In this document: one piece after another, positions 1-7,563 of the stretch
Position numbering within the stretch: position 1 is the first letter of the stretch
Layout of the letters: each line of letters begins with the position of its first letter
Assembly (NCBI RefSeq): GCF_000166335.1
Contig: NC_014657.1
Location: 1,718,501-1,782,500 of the forward strand
DNA: 64,000 nucleotides
DNA from: Caldicellulosiruptor owensensis OL
Lineage (GTDB): Bacteria > Bacillota > Thermoanaerobacteria > Caldicellulosiruptorales > Caldicellulosiruptoraceae
Direction: 5' to 3'
Position numbers and translations under genes: made by a program
The notes under the pieces: model-generated
What the model was told of the DNA's origin: nothing
Databases searched by the model: none
What the model saw: the letters and a program-made list of their open reading frames with translations, nothing else

Positions 1-51
1 GTAGGACTTCGAATCCTGTGGTCGGGGGTTCGACTCCCCCCGGGCGTGCCA
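1..51 (+). tRNA. tRNA-Arg (anticodon TCG), 3' part only
   Basis: The window opens inside a tRNA at about position 26. The anticodon stem-loop reads with TCG at the centre of a seven-base loop. It is followed by a five-base variable loop, a perfect GGGGG/CCCCC T-stem, the 3' acceptor strand CGGGCGT, a G discriminator and an encoded CCA. The 5' half lies outside the window. This 3' end doubles as the attachment site of the element that follows. Confidence 0.85.
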
Positions 52-123
52 AGTAGGATGTATCAAGGATTGAAGATGGTAGTAAAAGTTGGAAATTGGG
101 ATTAAAAAGCAGCAAGTCCTGTG
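4..123 (+). repeat. Left attachment repeat (att), 120 bp
   Basis: Bases 4-123 are repeated exactly at 9217-9336, an offset of 9213. The first 48 bases are the tRNA-Arg 3' end; the remaining 72 are the integrase-proximal end of the element. Tyrosine integrases of this kind use a tRNA 3' end as core and regenerate the tRNA on integration. That the repeat continues beyond the tRNA implies the copy at 9217 starts a second element of the same family. Confidence 0.85.
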
Positions 124-222
124 GGGAATGTATACCACAGGATTTTCACACTACCACAGGACTACCATACAGCAAGCCATGACCACCAATCGCAATAAAA
201 AATGCGAGAGGTGGTTTTTATT

Positions 223-1155
223 ATGCCCAAAAGAAGCATTGTTAAGCTGGATTGGCAAGAAGCGTTGCAACAATTCTTATTTTTTAAGCGTGCCGTGGGA
301 AGAAGTGAATTAACGCTTAGGGACTATGAGTATCACATAACGCACTTCTTTAAGCTTTATCCTAACTGCTTCCATGATGAACAGCAACTTAAAAAGTGTT
401 TGTTAGAGTATCTTTCCCAACCTGTCAAACCTGCAACCTACAATTTAAGGTTGACCTACCTTAAAGCCTTTTTCAAATGGTGTGTTGAGGAGAACATTCT
501 CAAATCCAATCCTTTAGAAGGACTTCCTAAGAAGAAAGCTGAAGGGCGAATTGTCAACATTGACACAGAGATTTTGGAAAAACTTTTGAAGTTACCAGAT
601 AAAAACACATTTTGCGGTTTGCGTGATTATGCTTTGATTTTGCTAACGTTGGACACAGGGATAAGACCAAAGGAAGCCTTCTCCCTCTTAATTGAACATT
701 TTGACTTTAAGACGTTACAAGTTTTTATTCCCAGCGACGCAGCAAAAACAAGAGTGTCAAGGGTGCTGCCCATCCTACCAGTTACCGCAAACGCAGTAAA
801 GAAGCTGATAGCAGTAAGACATCCTGAATGGGACGATAAAGTACCTGTCTTTTGCACAGTAACAGGTAGACCACTCACACGTGACATATGGCACGATAGA
901 ATGGAAATGTACAGTAAAAAGTTGGGAGTCAAGATAAGACCGTATGATTTGCGACATACTTTCGCATTATTGTATCTCAAAAACGGTGGTTATGAATTAA
1001 GCCTTCAAAAAACACTGGGACATACCACGTTGGAGATGACCAAGCGGTATGTGCATTTTACACAAAATGACCTGCGAGAAATTAACAATTCAGCTTCCCC
1101 GCTAAACATGTTATTGCAGCAAACAAAGAGAGTCAAGAACAAGTTGACAAAATAA
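223..1155 (+). CDS. int: Tyrosine recombinase / integrase (phage-type XerC/D fold)
   Basis: This 310-residue site-specific recombinase would integrate and excise the element at the tRNA-Arg gene. The N-terminal SAM-like core-binding domain covers about residues 1-100 (NLRLTYLKAFFKWCVEENIL). The catalytic domain has the first Arg in LDTGIRPKEA, the conserved block RPYDLRHTFA (H-x-x-R region), GHTTLEMTKRY (His) and the nucleophile Tyr in KRYVHF. I start at ATG 223 behind GAGGTGG, matching the start of the paralogue at 9428, not the longer frame from 202. It lies 100 bp inside the left att, the usual place for an integrase. All catalytic positions look intact, so it is probably functional. Confidence 0.95.
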   Translation: MPKRSIVKLDWQEALQQFLFFKRAVGRSELTLRDYEYHITHFFKLYPNCFHDEQQLKKCLLEYLSQPVKPATYNLRLTYLKAFFKWCVEENILKSNPLEGLPKKKAEGRIVNIDTEILEKLLKLPDKNTFCGLRDYALILLTLDTGIRPKEAFSLLIEHFDFKTLQVFIPSDAAKTRVSRVLPILPVTANAVKKLIAVRHPEWDDKVPVFCTVTGRPLTRDIWHDRMEMYSKKLGVKIRPYDLRHTFALLYLKNGGYELSLQKTLGHTTLEMTKRYVHFTQNDLREINNSASPLNMLLQQTKRVKNKLTK

Positions 1156-1190
1156 GCCTTGCCCTAACAGTTAAGGGCAAGGCTTTTGTT
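1155..1190 (+). terminator. Intrinsic terminator between convergent int and zinc-finger gene
   Basis: An 11-bp perfect stem (AGCCTTGCCCT with AGGGCAAGGCT) around an 8-base loop is followed by TTTGTTTTG. It overlaps the int stop codon. The second element has the equivalent hairpin at 10357-10386. Confidence 0.8.
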
Positions 1191-1230
1191 TTGTGGGAAT
1201 TGAATTTAGGTCATATGATGGGGTTAACAT

Positions 1231-2160
1231 TTATTTTACCGCACGTTTTTGGGCATAAACCCTTTGTTTTGCGTTTTTACTTCTACACGTTGGACAATAA
1301 TTTTTCCTTCCTTTCTGCGGTTTTCGGTCTTTACGTATATATGGCTGATGGCATAAATCACAAACACATAGTTGTTTTGCATTGCTTAAACATTGGGCAA
1401 GTTCGACCCAAATTTTTGAAAAACATCCCCAGCCAGTGTCAATATAGAGAGTGGGATAGCTTTCTTTTCCCCATTCTAACCATAAAGTTGTACCTGTCGC
1501 TTCTAACCAGCCATTAACTGTAGAGATTAAAAAGAAACGTTGTATTGAAATATCCCATTCACTCTCTTTTTCACACCAACCTATTGCTTTCCAAAGAGAT
1601 GGAGGAACGGGCTTCCCTTCAACAAGCAAAGCGGCAGCGTCTAATATTGCTTTTACTTGTTTTGCGTAAAAGCGGTAGAACGAAAGCGGTTCAGCAGGAA
1701 ACCATAAGCAATAGTCTATACATCCGTCGTACCCAACTTTTATTGACGATGGCAAAGGTGCCCAAATGCATTCTCTATGCTTAACACATAGCCACAATGG
1801 TCCCCATTTGGCAACAAATTCTAATATTTCATCATCGTTTGCGTCGGCTAACTTCACAAAGTCGTCTAACACACCTTCAACATTTTCTTTTTTCTGCCAG
1901 CCTATATCAGCTAACAAATTTTCTCCATTTTCAGAAGCCAAAATAAAAGGGTCATTTTTAACAGGCAATAATTTTTGCCATTCTTCGGGTATTGGGAACA
2001 TAATACAATCTAAAAGCTTATTATCGATATTTGGCCATTTCCCCAGCCTTACATCAGGCGGCACCCAAACACCAGAAGTTTTTGGAACATAGGCTTTTAG
2101 ACGAGAATTCTCATCTGTAAAGTTTACTAAATCCCATTCATCCCGTTCAGTCCATCTCAT
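1231..2160 (-). CDS. Element-borne C-terminal zinc-finger protein of unknown function
   Basis: The 309-residue protein converges on the integrase. Most of the sequence is unrecognised and Trp-rich. Residues about 265-300 form a treble-clef-like zinc finger, CDLC - 22 residues - CPTC, followed by a basic tail (RSKNAKQRVYAQKRAVK), as in CGNR-type nucleic-acid-binding proteins. The ATG is preceded by AGGGGG. The gene is divergent from the XRE regulator at 2264, with tandem operator-like repeats in between, so the two are probably co-regulated. A gene with the same position, orientation and C-terminal finger lies beside the second integrase (10390-11106), which ties it to the integration module. 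Function is not known; a DNA-binding directionality or immunity role would be inference. Confidence 0.6.
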   Translation of the reverse strand: MRWTERDEWDLVNFTDENSRLKAYVPKTSGVWVPPDVRLGKWPNIDNKLLDCIMFPIPEEWQKLLPVKNDPFILASENGENLLADIGWQKKENVEGVLDDFVKLADANDDEILEFVAKWGPLWLCVKHRECIWAPLPSSIKVGYDGCIDYCLWFPAEPLSFYRFYAKQVKAILDAAALLVEGKPVPPSLWKAIGWCEKESEWDISIQRFFLISTVNGWLEATGTTLWLEWGKESYPTLYIDTGWGCFSKIWVELAQCLSNAKQLCVCDLCHQPYIRKDRKPQKGRKNYCPTCRSKNAKQRVYAQKRAVK

Positions 2161-2173
2161 TTTTTTATCCCCC

Positions 2174-2195
2174 TTTACCTGAAATTTTACCTGAA
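2174..2195. promoter_or_regulatory. Tandem operator-like repeat in the divergent XRE/zinc-finger promoter region
   Basis: The decamer TTTACCTGAA occurs twice, at 2174-2183 and 2186-2195, one turn plus two bases apart. It sits just upstream of the zinc-finger gene and opposite the XRE gene. It is a natural candidate for the binding site of the adjacent XRE protein. Confidence 0.4.
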
Positions 2196-2263
2196 GTAAT
2201 TCCTTTTAGCAAGAGTTTTTGGTAACATTAAAAGCAGAAAATAAAAAAGGAGGGGAAGTAAAG

Positions 2264-2485
2264 ATGACAAAACTTGAATTTTTAAGACGTCAAAGAGGGC
2301 TTACACAAACCAAATTAGGGTTTGCAATTGGAGTGAATCCTAACCTACTTAGTCAGATTGAAAGGGGTTGGCGAAAGCCGTATCCGAAATTGTTGCAAGG
2401 ACTGGCGAATTATTTCGGTGTGCCAGTAGAAGAACTTGCCAATCCCGATGGCACATTAAAGGAGGTGGACAGTAAAACGGCATAA
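2264..2485 (+). CDS. XRE-family helix-turn-helix transcriptional regulator
   Basis: The 73-residue protein is a Cro/CI-type helix-turn-helix: LRRQRGLTQTKLGFAIGVN forms helices 1-3, and LLSQIERGWRKPYPKLL the recognition helix and next helix, followed by LANYFGVPVEELANP. ATG 2264 follows AAGGAGGGG. It has no effector or peptidase domain, so it is a simple repressor of the element, probably acting on its own divergent promoter. A partly palindromic GTGG/CCAC hairpin follows the stop (about 2491-2508). Confidence 0.9.
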   Translation: MTKLEFLRRQRGLTQTKLGFAIGVNPNLLSQIERGWRKPYPKLLQGLANYFGVPVEELANPDGTLKEVDSKTA

Positions 2486-2617
2486 AAAAAAAAGTGGCTT
2501 AAAACCACCTAAATGAACAAGTAATTAATCCCCTTTTGATTTTGATTGTAACACAACCAAATGTCAAATGCTTTCTGAAAATGCGATAAGTTTTCAAACA
2601 TGAAAGGAGGCGTCTTT

Positions 2618-2944
2618 ATGGTCTTCAAGGTTTACAACAAATGTTTAGGACGTGAGGTTACTGCAGGACACTTCAATTCAAAAACAAAAGTCTTTTACAA
2701 AGCCGTTTCTACACACAGCAAGCTATTAGTCCTAAATGCGTATGGAATCGAAAAGTGCGTTGTTGAAGAACTCAAAGAAAGAGGTTGCAAACTCATACAA
2801 ATAGAGGAAATTAACACCGGCAACATGTATGAAATAGATTTTGCCAAGTTTATTGAAAAAGCTATTTTGCGTACATTTGGCAATTCTACCGAACAGTATT
2901 ATTTGCCGCTGAAATACTTTACAAAGGTTGAAAAGGCTTCTTAA
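2618..2944 (+). CDS. Hypothetical protein upstream of primase-helicase
   Basis: The 108-residue protein begins at ATG 2618 behind a strong AAAGGAGG, rather than at the in-frame ATG at 2600. I do not recognise a family; it is predicted soluble, with alternating beta and helical segments and two cysteines. It is the first gene of the replication operon, and its stop lies 82 bp before the primase-helicase start, the gap holding the first of two near-identical hairpins. A role in replication is possible from position only. Confidence 0.6.
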   Translation: MVFKVYNKCLGREVTAGHFNSKTKVFYKAVSTHSKLLVLNAYGIEKCVVEELKERGCKLIQIEEINTGNMYEIDFAKFIEKAILRTFGNSTEQYYLPLKYFTKVEKAS

Positions 2945-2952
2945 AATCCTTC

Positions 2953-2982
2953 GCTGCCCTATTCGGTCATCGGTAGGGCGGC
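2953..2982 (+). other. Intercistronic RNA hairpin, copy 1
   Basis: GCTGCCCT pairs with AGGGCGGC (8 bp including one G-U) around a 14-base loop containing CGG and ATCGG. No U-run follows. The same stem and loop pattern recurs at 4859-4888, so this is a repeated structured element of the operon rather than a terminator. Confidence 0.6.
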
Positions 2983-3026
2983 TTGATTGGTTTTTAAATC
3001 AGCAAAACAAAAAGGAGGGTCTCAAA

Positions 3027-4850
3027 GTGGAAACAAAAGACATTGTAAAGGCAATCAAAGAGAAAATTGATATTGTTGACTACATAGGACGGTTTTTGTC
3101 CTTACAAAAGGAAGGTAGCAGTTATAAAGCTATTTGTCCTTTTCATCCCGACAGGAACCCATCATTCTACATTAAACCCAACGAACAGTTTTTTCATTGC
3201 TTTGGTTGTGGAACTGGAGGCGACATTATTAGATTTGCCCAGCTTTACCACAACATATCCTTTGGGGAGGCGGTAAAAATGTTGGCTGCAGAAATTGGGC
3301 TGTCTATTAGCGATGACAAACAGGAAGAAAACAAGAAACAAACGGAAAAAATTCCTTACGAACAACTTATAACTTACGTGGAAAAATGTCAAGCAAACGC
3401 AAGTTTGGCGAAAAGTTATTTCGCAAGTAGGGGAATTTCTGAAAAGTTTATGGAGAAATATAATGTAGGATTTGACGTTGAAAACAATGCAGTTGTCTTC
3501 CCAATCGTACAGGATGGAAAAGTAATCTGTTGGACACGTCGCAACTTAAACAATCCAGACCGCAAATATGATTTCCCACAAGGTTACAATGCAATACCTT
3601 TCAATCTGGATGTACTCAAAGATGACAAGCAAACCAACGTTTTTATCACTGAAGGCGTCTTTGACGCTTTGACCATCGAGGAAGCCATTGGACAACCCGC
3701 GATTGCATTGAATAGTTGCACCAATCAGCAAAACTTTTTGCAAGAATTGAATCGAATCAAGCCGCAAGGTAAAAAATTCTTCATTTTGTTTGACAACGAC
3801 CACGACGGAAAAGAACAAGCGAAAAAACTTTTTGACAAAATGAAAAAAGTTTACGATGTAGCACTTTGCAATTGGAATAATAACCTACCCTACAAAGATG
3901 TTAACGAATTCTGGATTGCAGACCCTGCAAATTGCACAAAATTTTTGCTTTGGCAATTAAAGACAGCTTTCTACCCATACGCCTTGATTAGCATTGCACC
4001 ATCTTATGAGGAGTTCATCAAGTCAGAAAAGTTTGCAACTATACCTACTGGATTCAAAATGCTTGATGATGTCTTAAATGGTGGTCTTATCGCTGGCAAC
4101 CTATACGTCTTCGGTGCAAAGCCCAGCGTTGGTAAAACAACATTTTTGTTGCAGCTTATAGACAACTTCTTACAACAGGACTATGAATGTGTTTTCCTAT
4201 CCGCAGAAATGCCCAAAGAAGAGATTCTGACACGAATCTTTTGCCGCGAGTATGGGCTAAAAAGGGCGAACGTTGCAGTACCTGCTTTTGACTTTTATCG
4301 CAAACTTAGGACACGAACGGCAGAAGCAGAAGAAATACAGGAGTACATGGATGTTGTCAAAGATTACACCAAAAAGTATGCGTTCAAGCTGCATATCGTG
4401 GAAGAACAAAAGCTTGAAAGCATACCTTACATCCTTGAACGTTTATCAAAGCCCATCTTATTCATTGATTACTTGCAACTTCTACAACCTGCTAAACCAT
4501 ATCAAAGCGACAAACAGCGTGTCGACCTGATAATGGAAGAGTTGTTCGAGATTAAGAACCACTTCCTAATACCGGTTGTTGCCATTAGCAGCCTTAATCG
4601 CGAGAATTACGACAAAGACGATATAACAGCATTCAAAGAAAGCGGGTCAATCGAATATAGCACAGCCGCAGCGTTTTTAATGCAAAGAGACCACGACCGA
4701 GTTGTCCACGACAAGTACAAAGGTAATGGCTACACAATTACCTTCAAGTGTGTCAAAAACCGATACGGCCGCATAGGGGACGATATCACAATGCGTTTTT
4801 GGGGCGGGATTTATTTGTTTGAAGAAATAGACGACGACAACAGCTTATAA
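3027..4850 (+). CDS. Bifunctional primase-helicase (CHC2 zinc finger, Toprim, DnaB-type ATPase)
   Basis: This 607-residue fusion would prime and unwind DNA at the element's origin. Residues about 1-90 are a CHC2 zinc-binding domain (CPFHPDRNPSF, then FHCFGCGTGGD). A Toprim domain follows, with Glu in VFITEGVFDAL and the acidic pair in FILFDNDHDG. The C-terminal half is a RecA/DnaB helicase with Walker A GAKPSVGKTTF, Walker B ILFIDYLQLL and a motif 4-like FKESGSIEYS. GTG 3027 is chosen because AAAGGAGG precedes it; the open frame extends upstream to 2928 without a ribosome site. Such fusions are typical of phages, satellites and small integrative elements, not of host DnaG/DnaB, which are separate. 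All catalytic motifs are present. Confidence 0.92.
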   Translation: METKDIVKAIKEKIDIVDYIGRFLSLQKEGSSYKAICPFHPDRNPSFYIKPNEQFFHCFGCGTGGDIIRFAQLYHNISFGEAVKMLAAEIGLSISDDKQEENKKQTEKIPYEQLITYVEKCQANASLAKSYFASRGISEKFMEKYNVGFDVENNAVVFPIVQDGKVICWTRRNLNNPDRKYDFPQGYNAIPFNLDVLKDDKQTNVFITEGVFDALTIEEAIGQPAIALNSCTNQQNFLQELNRIKPQGKKFFILFDNDHDGKEQAKKLFDKMKKVYDVALCNWNNNLPYKDVNEFWIADPANCTKFLLWQLKTAFYPYALISIAPSYEEFIKSEKFATIPTGFKMLDDVLNGGLIAGNLYVFGAKPSVGKTTFLLQLIDNFLQQDYECVFLSAEMPKEEILTRIFCREYGLKRANVAVPAFDFYRKLRTRTAEAEEIQEYMDVVKDYTKKYAFKLHIVEEQKLESIPYILERLSKPILFIDYLQLLQPAKPYQSDKQRVDLIMEELFEIKNHFLIPVVAISSLNRENYDKDDITAFKESGSIEYSTAAAFLMQRDHDRVVHDKYKGNGYTITFKCVKNRYGRIGDDITMRFWGGIYLFEEIDDDNSL

Positions 4851-4854
4851 TCTC

Positions 4855-4892
4855 ACACGCTGCCCTGTGCGGAAATCGGCAGGGCGGCGTGT
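4855..4892 (+). other. Intercistronic RNA hairpin, copy 2
   Basis: A stem of about 12 bp has the same core as copy 1 (GCTGCCCT with AGGGCGGC, again one G-U) and a 14-base loop with the shared CGG and ATCGG blocks. It begins just after the primase-helicase stop and lies about 40 bp before the next start codon. No U-run follows. Confidence 0.6.
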
Positions 4893-4929
4893 TACAATGC
4901 AAAAGAAAAACTGTTAGGGGGTGCTTGCA

Positions 4930-5730
4930 ATGAACAATTCAAATGGTGAGAACTTTTATATCACGGACGCAAATTTGCCTGTCAATATCTTTTCCCTACT
5001 GGAGGATAGTATACAACCCAGACAAGGCAAGGAATGCAAGTTTGTTTATGAGTATGAGACAAATGACGGCGGGAAAGTGCAAATTGGCACAAACTACTAC
5101 ATGTTGACACCAGCCGATATTAACACACTCTATATCTTGACCACCTATAGGCAGGAAACAGGACAAAAAGGGGACACCTTTGAGATTCCGCTAAAGTACA
5201 TCATGGAAAAGCGAGGAATGGACGTAAACCAGCCAGAAAATATCCGTTTAGTTTTGCAATCACTTGACCGTTTAATGATGACCAAAATTGTGGTCGAAAG
5301 ATACGGCTTTATCAACGAAAAGACATTTAGGCGAGATGTAGCAAAATTTACACTCTTGCCTTCCTACAGGATATCACAGAAGGGCACCAAAGGACGTGGC
5401 TATAAAACAAAACTAACCGTCACGCTTGCCAAAGAAATTTGCTACAACCTTGATAATGGATATGTAGCACGTGGTGATTTGGACATTGCTAAACAGCTTG
5501 TCAAACATAAAATAGCACACAGACTTTATCATTTCCTAATGGCTAAGTGCACACGCAACAAGACCTACCGACGTAATTTTGCACAGTTTGTAAAAGAAGA
5601 CATTTGCCCTGAGTTGCCATTAGAGGAAGGCAAGGAAAAAGTCATAAACGCACTTATCAAGCTGGAAAGTATGGGGTTAATATCCTACAAAATCGACAAA
5701 GACGTCATATGCATAAATATACGCAAATAG
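4930..5730 (+). CDS. Plasmid-type replication initiator (Rep, winged-helix) candidate
   Basis: The 266-residue protein has the layout of winged-helix initiators: a segment at residues 50-130 (MLTPADINTLYILTTYRQ, then IRLVLQSLDRLMMTKIVV) and a second winged-helix-like region toward the C-terminus (HRLYHFLMAKC, then VINALIKLESMGLISY). I do not have a motif that proves the family. The assignment rests on this layout, on the preceding primase-helicase, and on phased iterons that begin inside its last codons. ATG 4930 follows TTAGGGGG; the GTG at 4921 overlaps that site. It probably opens the origin and loads the helicase. A purely regulatory protein is the main alternative. Confidence 0.6.
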   Translation: MNNSNGENFYITDANLPVNIFSLLEDSIQPRQGKECKFVYEYETNDGGKVQIGTNYYMLTPADINTLYILTTYRQETGQKGDTFEIPLKYIMEKRGMDVNQPENIRLVLQSLDRLMMTKIVVERYGFINEKTFRRDVAKFTLLPSYRISQKGTKGRGYKTKLTVTLAKEICYNLDNGYVARGDLDIAKQLVKHKIAHRLYHFLMAKCTRNKTYRRNFAQFVKEDICPELPLEEGKEKVINALIKLESMGLISYKIDKDVICINIRK

Positions 5731-5851
5731 TTGCATAAGTATACGTAAAAACACGGCTGGTATCGGCTGGGAAAACCATAGTATATACCTGCAGAAAACC
5801 ATAGTATATACCTATCGAAAACCATAGTATATACCTGCAAAAAACCATAGG
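5711..5851 (+). repeat. Iterons: candidate replication origin of the element
   Basis: Two families of tandem direct repeats lie directly 3' of rep. Type A is two 22-bp units (5711-5732 and 5733-5754) starting GCATAA.TATACG. Type B is three 23-bp units (5771-5793, 5794-5816, 5817-5839) starting GAAAACCATAGTATATACC, plus a partial fourth unit to 5850. The 22-23 bp period, close to two helical turns, and the location next to a Rep-like gene are the signature of an iteron origin. Both families share a CATA-GTATA core. Confidence 0.7.
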
Positions 5852-5926
5852 GAAGAAAATGGTAAATGCAGTTAGGACAAGGCTTTGCGGGCACAAAATC
5901 GGGTAAAATTAAAACTAAAATTAAAA

Positions 5927-5950
5927 AGGGTGAGTTTAACAACTCACCCT
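5927..5950 (-). terminator. Perfect hairpin, terminator-like on the minus strand
   Basis: AGGGTGAGTT and AACTCACCCT form a 10-bp stem with loop TAAC. On the minus strand it is followed by TTTTTAATTTT. On the plus strand no U-run follows. It would stop antisense transcription running into the iterons. Confidence 0.5.
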
Positions 5951-6038
5951 AATAGGAAAAAGCTGGATTTGAATTTATGCAAATTCCCGCCGCTGCATAA
6001 ACTTGAAGCCAGATATTGGCAAGGAAGGTGTTGTTGGA

Positions 6039-6755
6039 ATGCGACCGTGGGAGTGGCTTGACCTAATTGAAGAGTCCAGAAATACTGAAGGCAATGTAGG
6101 TGTTGCTGCTGGCGTGCCGACGTTTGTGGCTGGTAGGAAAGGCAAGATTGAAGCGGTGTTTGTTAGGCAAGCCGACCAGAACAAACAAGTCAACCGTACA
6201 ATTCGACTTATGACTGAACTTGAGATAAGGGAACTTGCGGCAAAGCAAAAGCCTTCCTACTTTGCAAAGCTGAAAAAGAATGCATATGACAAGCGACTTT
6301 GCAGCAAAGAAGGTCATTTCTGGGCTATGCTTGAAAAGTTATCACAAGAATTTGGAAAGAAAAATCCCAGTGAAATTGTTTTGCGGCTTTACACAAAGTT
6401 TGCAAAGTGTGCACAGCGAGAATGGGAGATTGAAAAGCTGCAAACTTCCCTAAATGCAAAATGTCCTGTATGTGGCAGTATAGATTTCGTGTTTGTCGAG
6501 AAAGGACAGCAAAAAGGGTTTGTTTGCTTGCAGTGTTTAAAAACAACGGGCAGGGTTGAATTTGCAATTAATGTCAAAATCGAAAATGATGTGTCAGAAT
6601 GGACAGAACGCATAACATTAGGAACAGGCTACCTTGTCCCTAACAGCAGATGTACACGTTGCGGTGCGGTTTTTAAATGGTTTAGCAGCGACAAGTGGGA
6701 AGGCTGGCTTTGTAGTGATTGCGGCGAGGACTTTATTGAGTGTAAAACGTGCTAA
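6039..6755 (+). CDS. Zinc-ribbon protein of unknown function
   Basis: The 238-residue protein begins at ATG 6039 behind AAGGAAGG; a TTG start at 6003 lacks a site. The N-terminal 150 residues are charged and unrecognised. Two zinc ribbons follow: CPVC...CLQC at about residues 146-173 and CTRCGAVF...CSDCGEDF at about 213-232, with a last CKTC. It probably binds nucleic acid or a protein partner. It follows the origin and is closed by its own terminator at 6783, so it may end the replication operon or be transcribed alone. Confidence 0.6.
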   Translation: MRPWEWLDLIEESRNTEGNVGVAAGVPTFVAGRKGKIEAVFVRQADQNKQVNRTIRLMTELEIRELAAKQKPSYFAKLKKNAYDKRLCSKEGHFWAMLEKLSQEFGKKNPSEIVLRLYTKFAKCAQREWEIEKLQTSLNAKCPVCGSIDFVFVEKGQQKGFVCLQCLKTTGRVEFAINVKIENDVSEWTERITLGTGYLVPNSRCTRCGAVFKWFSSDKWEGWLCSDCGEDFIECKTC

Positions 6756-6782
6756 AAGGCTTTTAAACGTGCGTTGATTAGC

Positions 6783-6815
6783 AAGGACGTATTCAAATAC
6801 GTCCTTTGTGTTTTT
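6783..6815 (+). terminator. Intrinsic terminator after the zinc-ribbon gene
   Basis: AAGGACGTAT pairs with the ATACGTCCTT arm across a short loop and is followed by TGTGTTTTT. It ends the left transcription block of the element. Confidence 0.75.
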
Positions 6816-6898
6816 CGTTCAAAAGAAACCGGTTTCATATAGGGCACTGGGGTATTTGCGTTGTGACAAGACAGCCAAGCAAAAAAGCCAGAACATAC

Positions 6899-6935
6899 CC
6901 ATTAGGGATGGGATATTGTCACCCATCCCTAATGG
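6899..6935. promoter_or_regulatory. 14-bp inverted repeat upstream of the late-type promoter
   Basis: CCATTAGGGATGGG (6899-6912) is perfectly repeated in inverse at 6922-6935 with a 9-base spacer. The decamer GTTGTGACAA flanks it at 6860-6869 and 6960-6969, exactly 100 bp apart, and the second copy overlaps the -35 of the next promoter. The arrangement suggests an operator complex. Confidence 0.5.
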
Positions 6936-6962
6936 CTGTCATTACAACTTTGTAGCTGTGTT

Positions 6963-6992
6963 GTGACAATTTGACGCTGAGGGCGATATAAT
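6963..6992 (+). promoter_or_regulatory. Sigma-A-type promoter of the TerS-like/sigma gene pair
   Basis: The -35 box is GTGACA (6963-6968), the spacer 18 bp and the -10 TATAAT (6987-6992). The start codon at 7012 follows GGAGG. Confidence 0.6.
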
Positions 6993-7011
6993 TGAATTGG
7001 AGGTGTTTAGA

Positions 7012-7512
7012 ATGCTGCGTTATGATTGGGACGTGTTGAAGCGGGAATTTTTGACAGGCAGTTATAAGTCTTTGAAAGAGTTTGCAGAGGCAAAAGGTGT
7101 TCATTATGGCACTTTGCGAAACAAAGCCAAGGACTGGTTGAAAGAGAGACAACAAATCACACAAGAAAAAAATCAAGCCATTTTGGAGAAGACGTTAGAA
7201 CGGCAGATAGAGGAAGCGGTTGATTATAACGCATGGCATGTTAGGGTTTGGGATAAATTTTTGCAGCTTGTTTGGGCTGCTTTGCATGATGAGAAAACGA
7301 TAAAGACCAAGGACGGCAAATACAATGTGTATGTGCTGGAAAGATTAGCTAATGTGATGGAGAAGGTACAGAAGGGGCAGCGATTGGCGTTGGGACTGGA
7401 CGAGAACAAAGAAGACCACAGCGAACAACTACTGGGCAGGATTAGAGAGATTGTAGCTGCCCTATGGGAAGACGACCAAGAAGACAACGATAAGGAAGTA
7501 GGATATTGTTAA
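7012..7512 (+). CDS. HTH protein resembling a phage terminase small subunit (TerS-like)
   Basis: The 166-residue protein starts at ATG 7012 after GGAGG. Residues 1-45 (DWDVLKREFLTGSYKSLKEF, then GVHYGTLRNKAKDWLKER) match the N-terminal HTH pattern seen in many small terminase subunits of Firmicute phages, where a helix-turn-helix is followed by a helical oligomerisation region. The rest is helical, with an acidic C-terminus (EDDQEDNDKE). No large terminase gene is nearby. A stand-alone TerS is a hallmark of phage-inducible islands, where it redirects packaging. The family call is by pattern only; a generic HTH regulator is the alternative. Confidence 0.45.
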   Translation: MLRYDWDVLKREFLTGSYKSLKEFAEAKGVHYGTLRNKAKDWLKERQQITQEKNQAILEKTLERQIEEAVDYNAWHVRVWDKFLQLVWAALHDEKTIKTKDGKYNVYVLERLANVMEKVQKGQRLALGLDENKEDHSEQLLGRIREIVAALWEDDQEDNDKEVGYC

Positions 7513-7563
7513 ACGGCAAGTAGTCTTTTGTCAAGGGGATGGCATTTTGCGAGGTGCTTTTTG

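Noticed and set aside
89-313. Small gene overlapping the integrase start
   Set aside because: It begins inside the att repeat and overlaps int in another frame without a ribosome site.
5711-5851. Short CRISPR-like array
   Set aside because: The repeats are directly tandem with no unique spacers, and the 22-23 bp period next to a Rep-like gene fits iterons.
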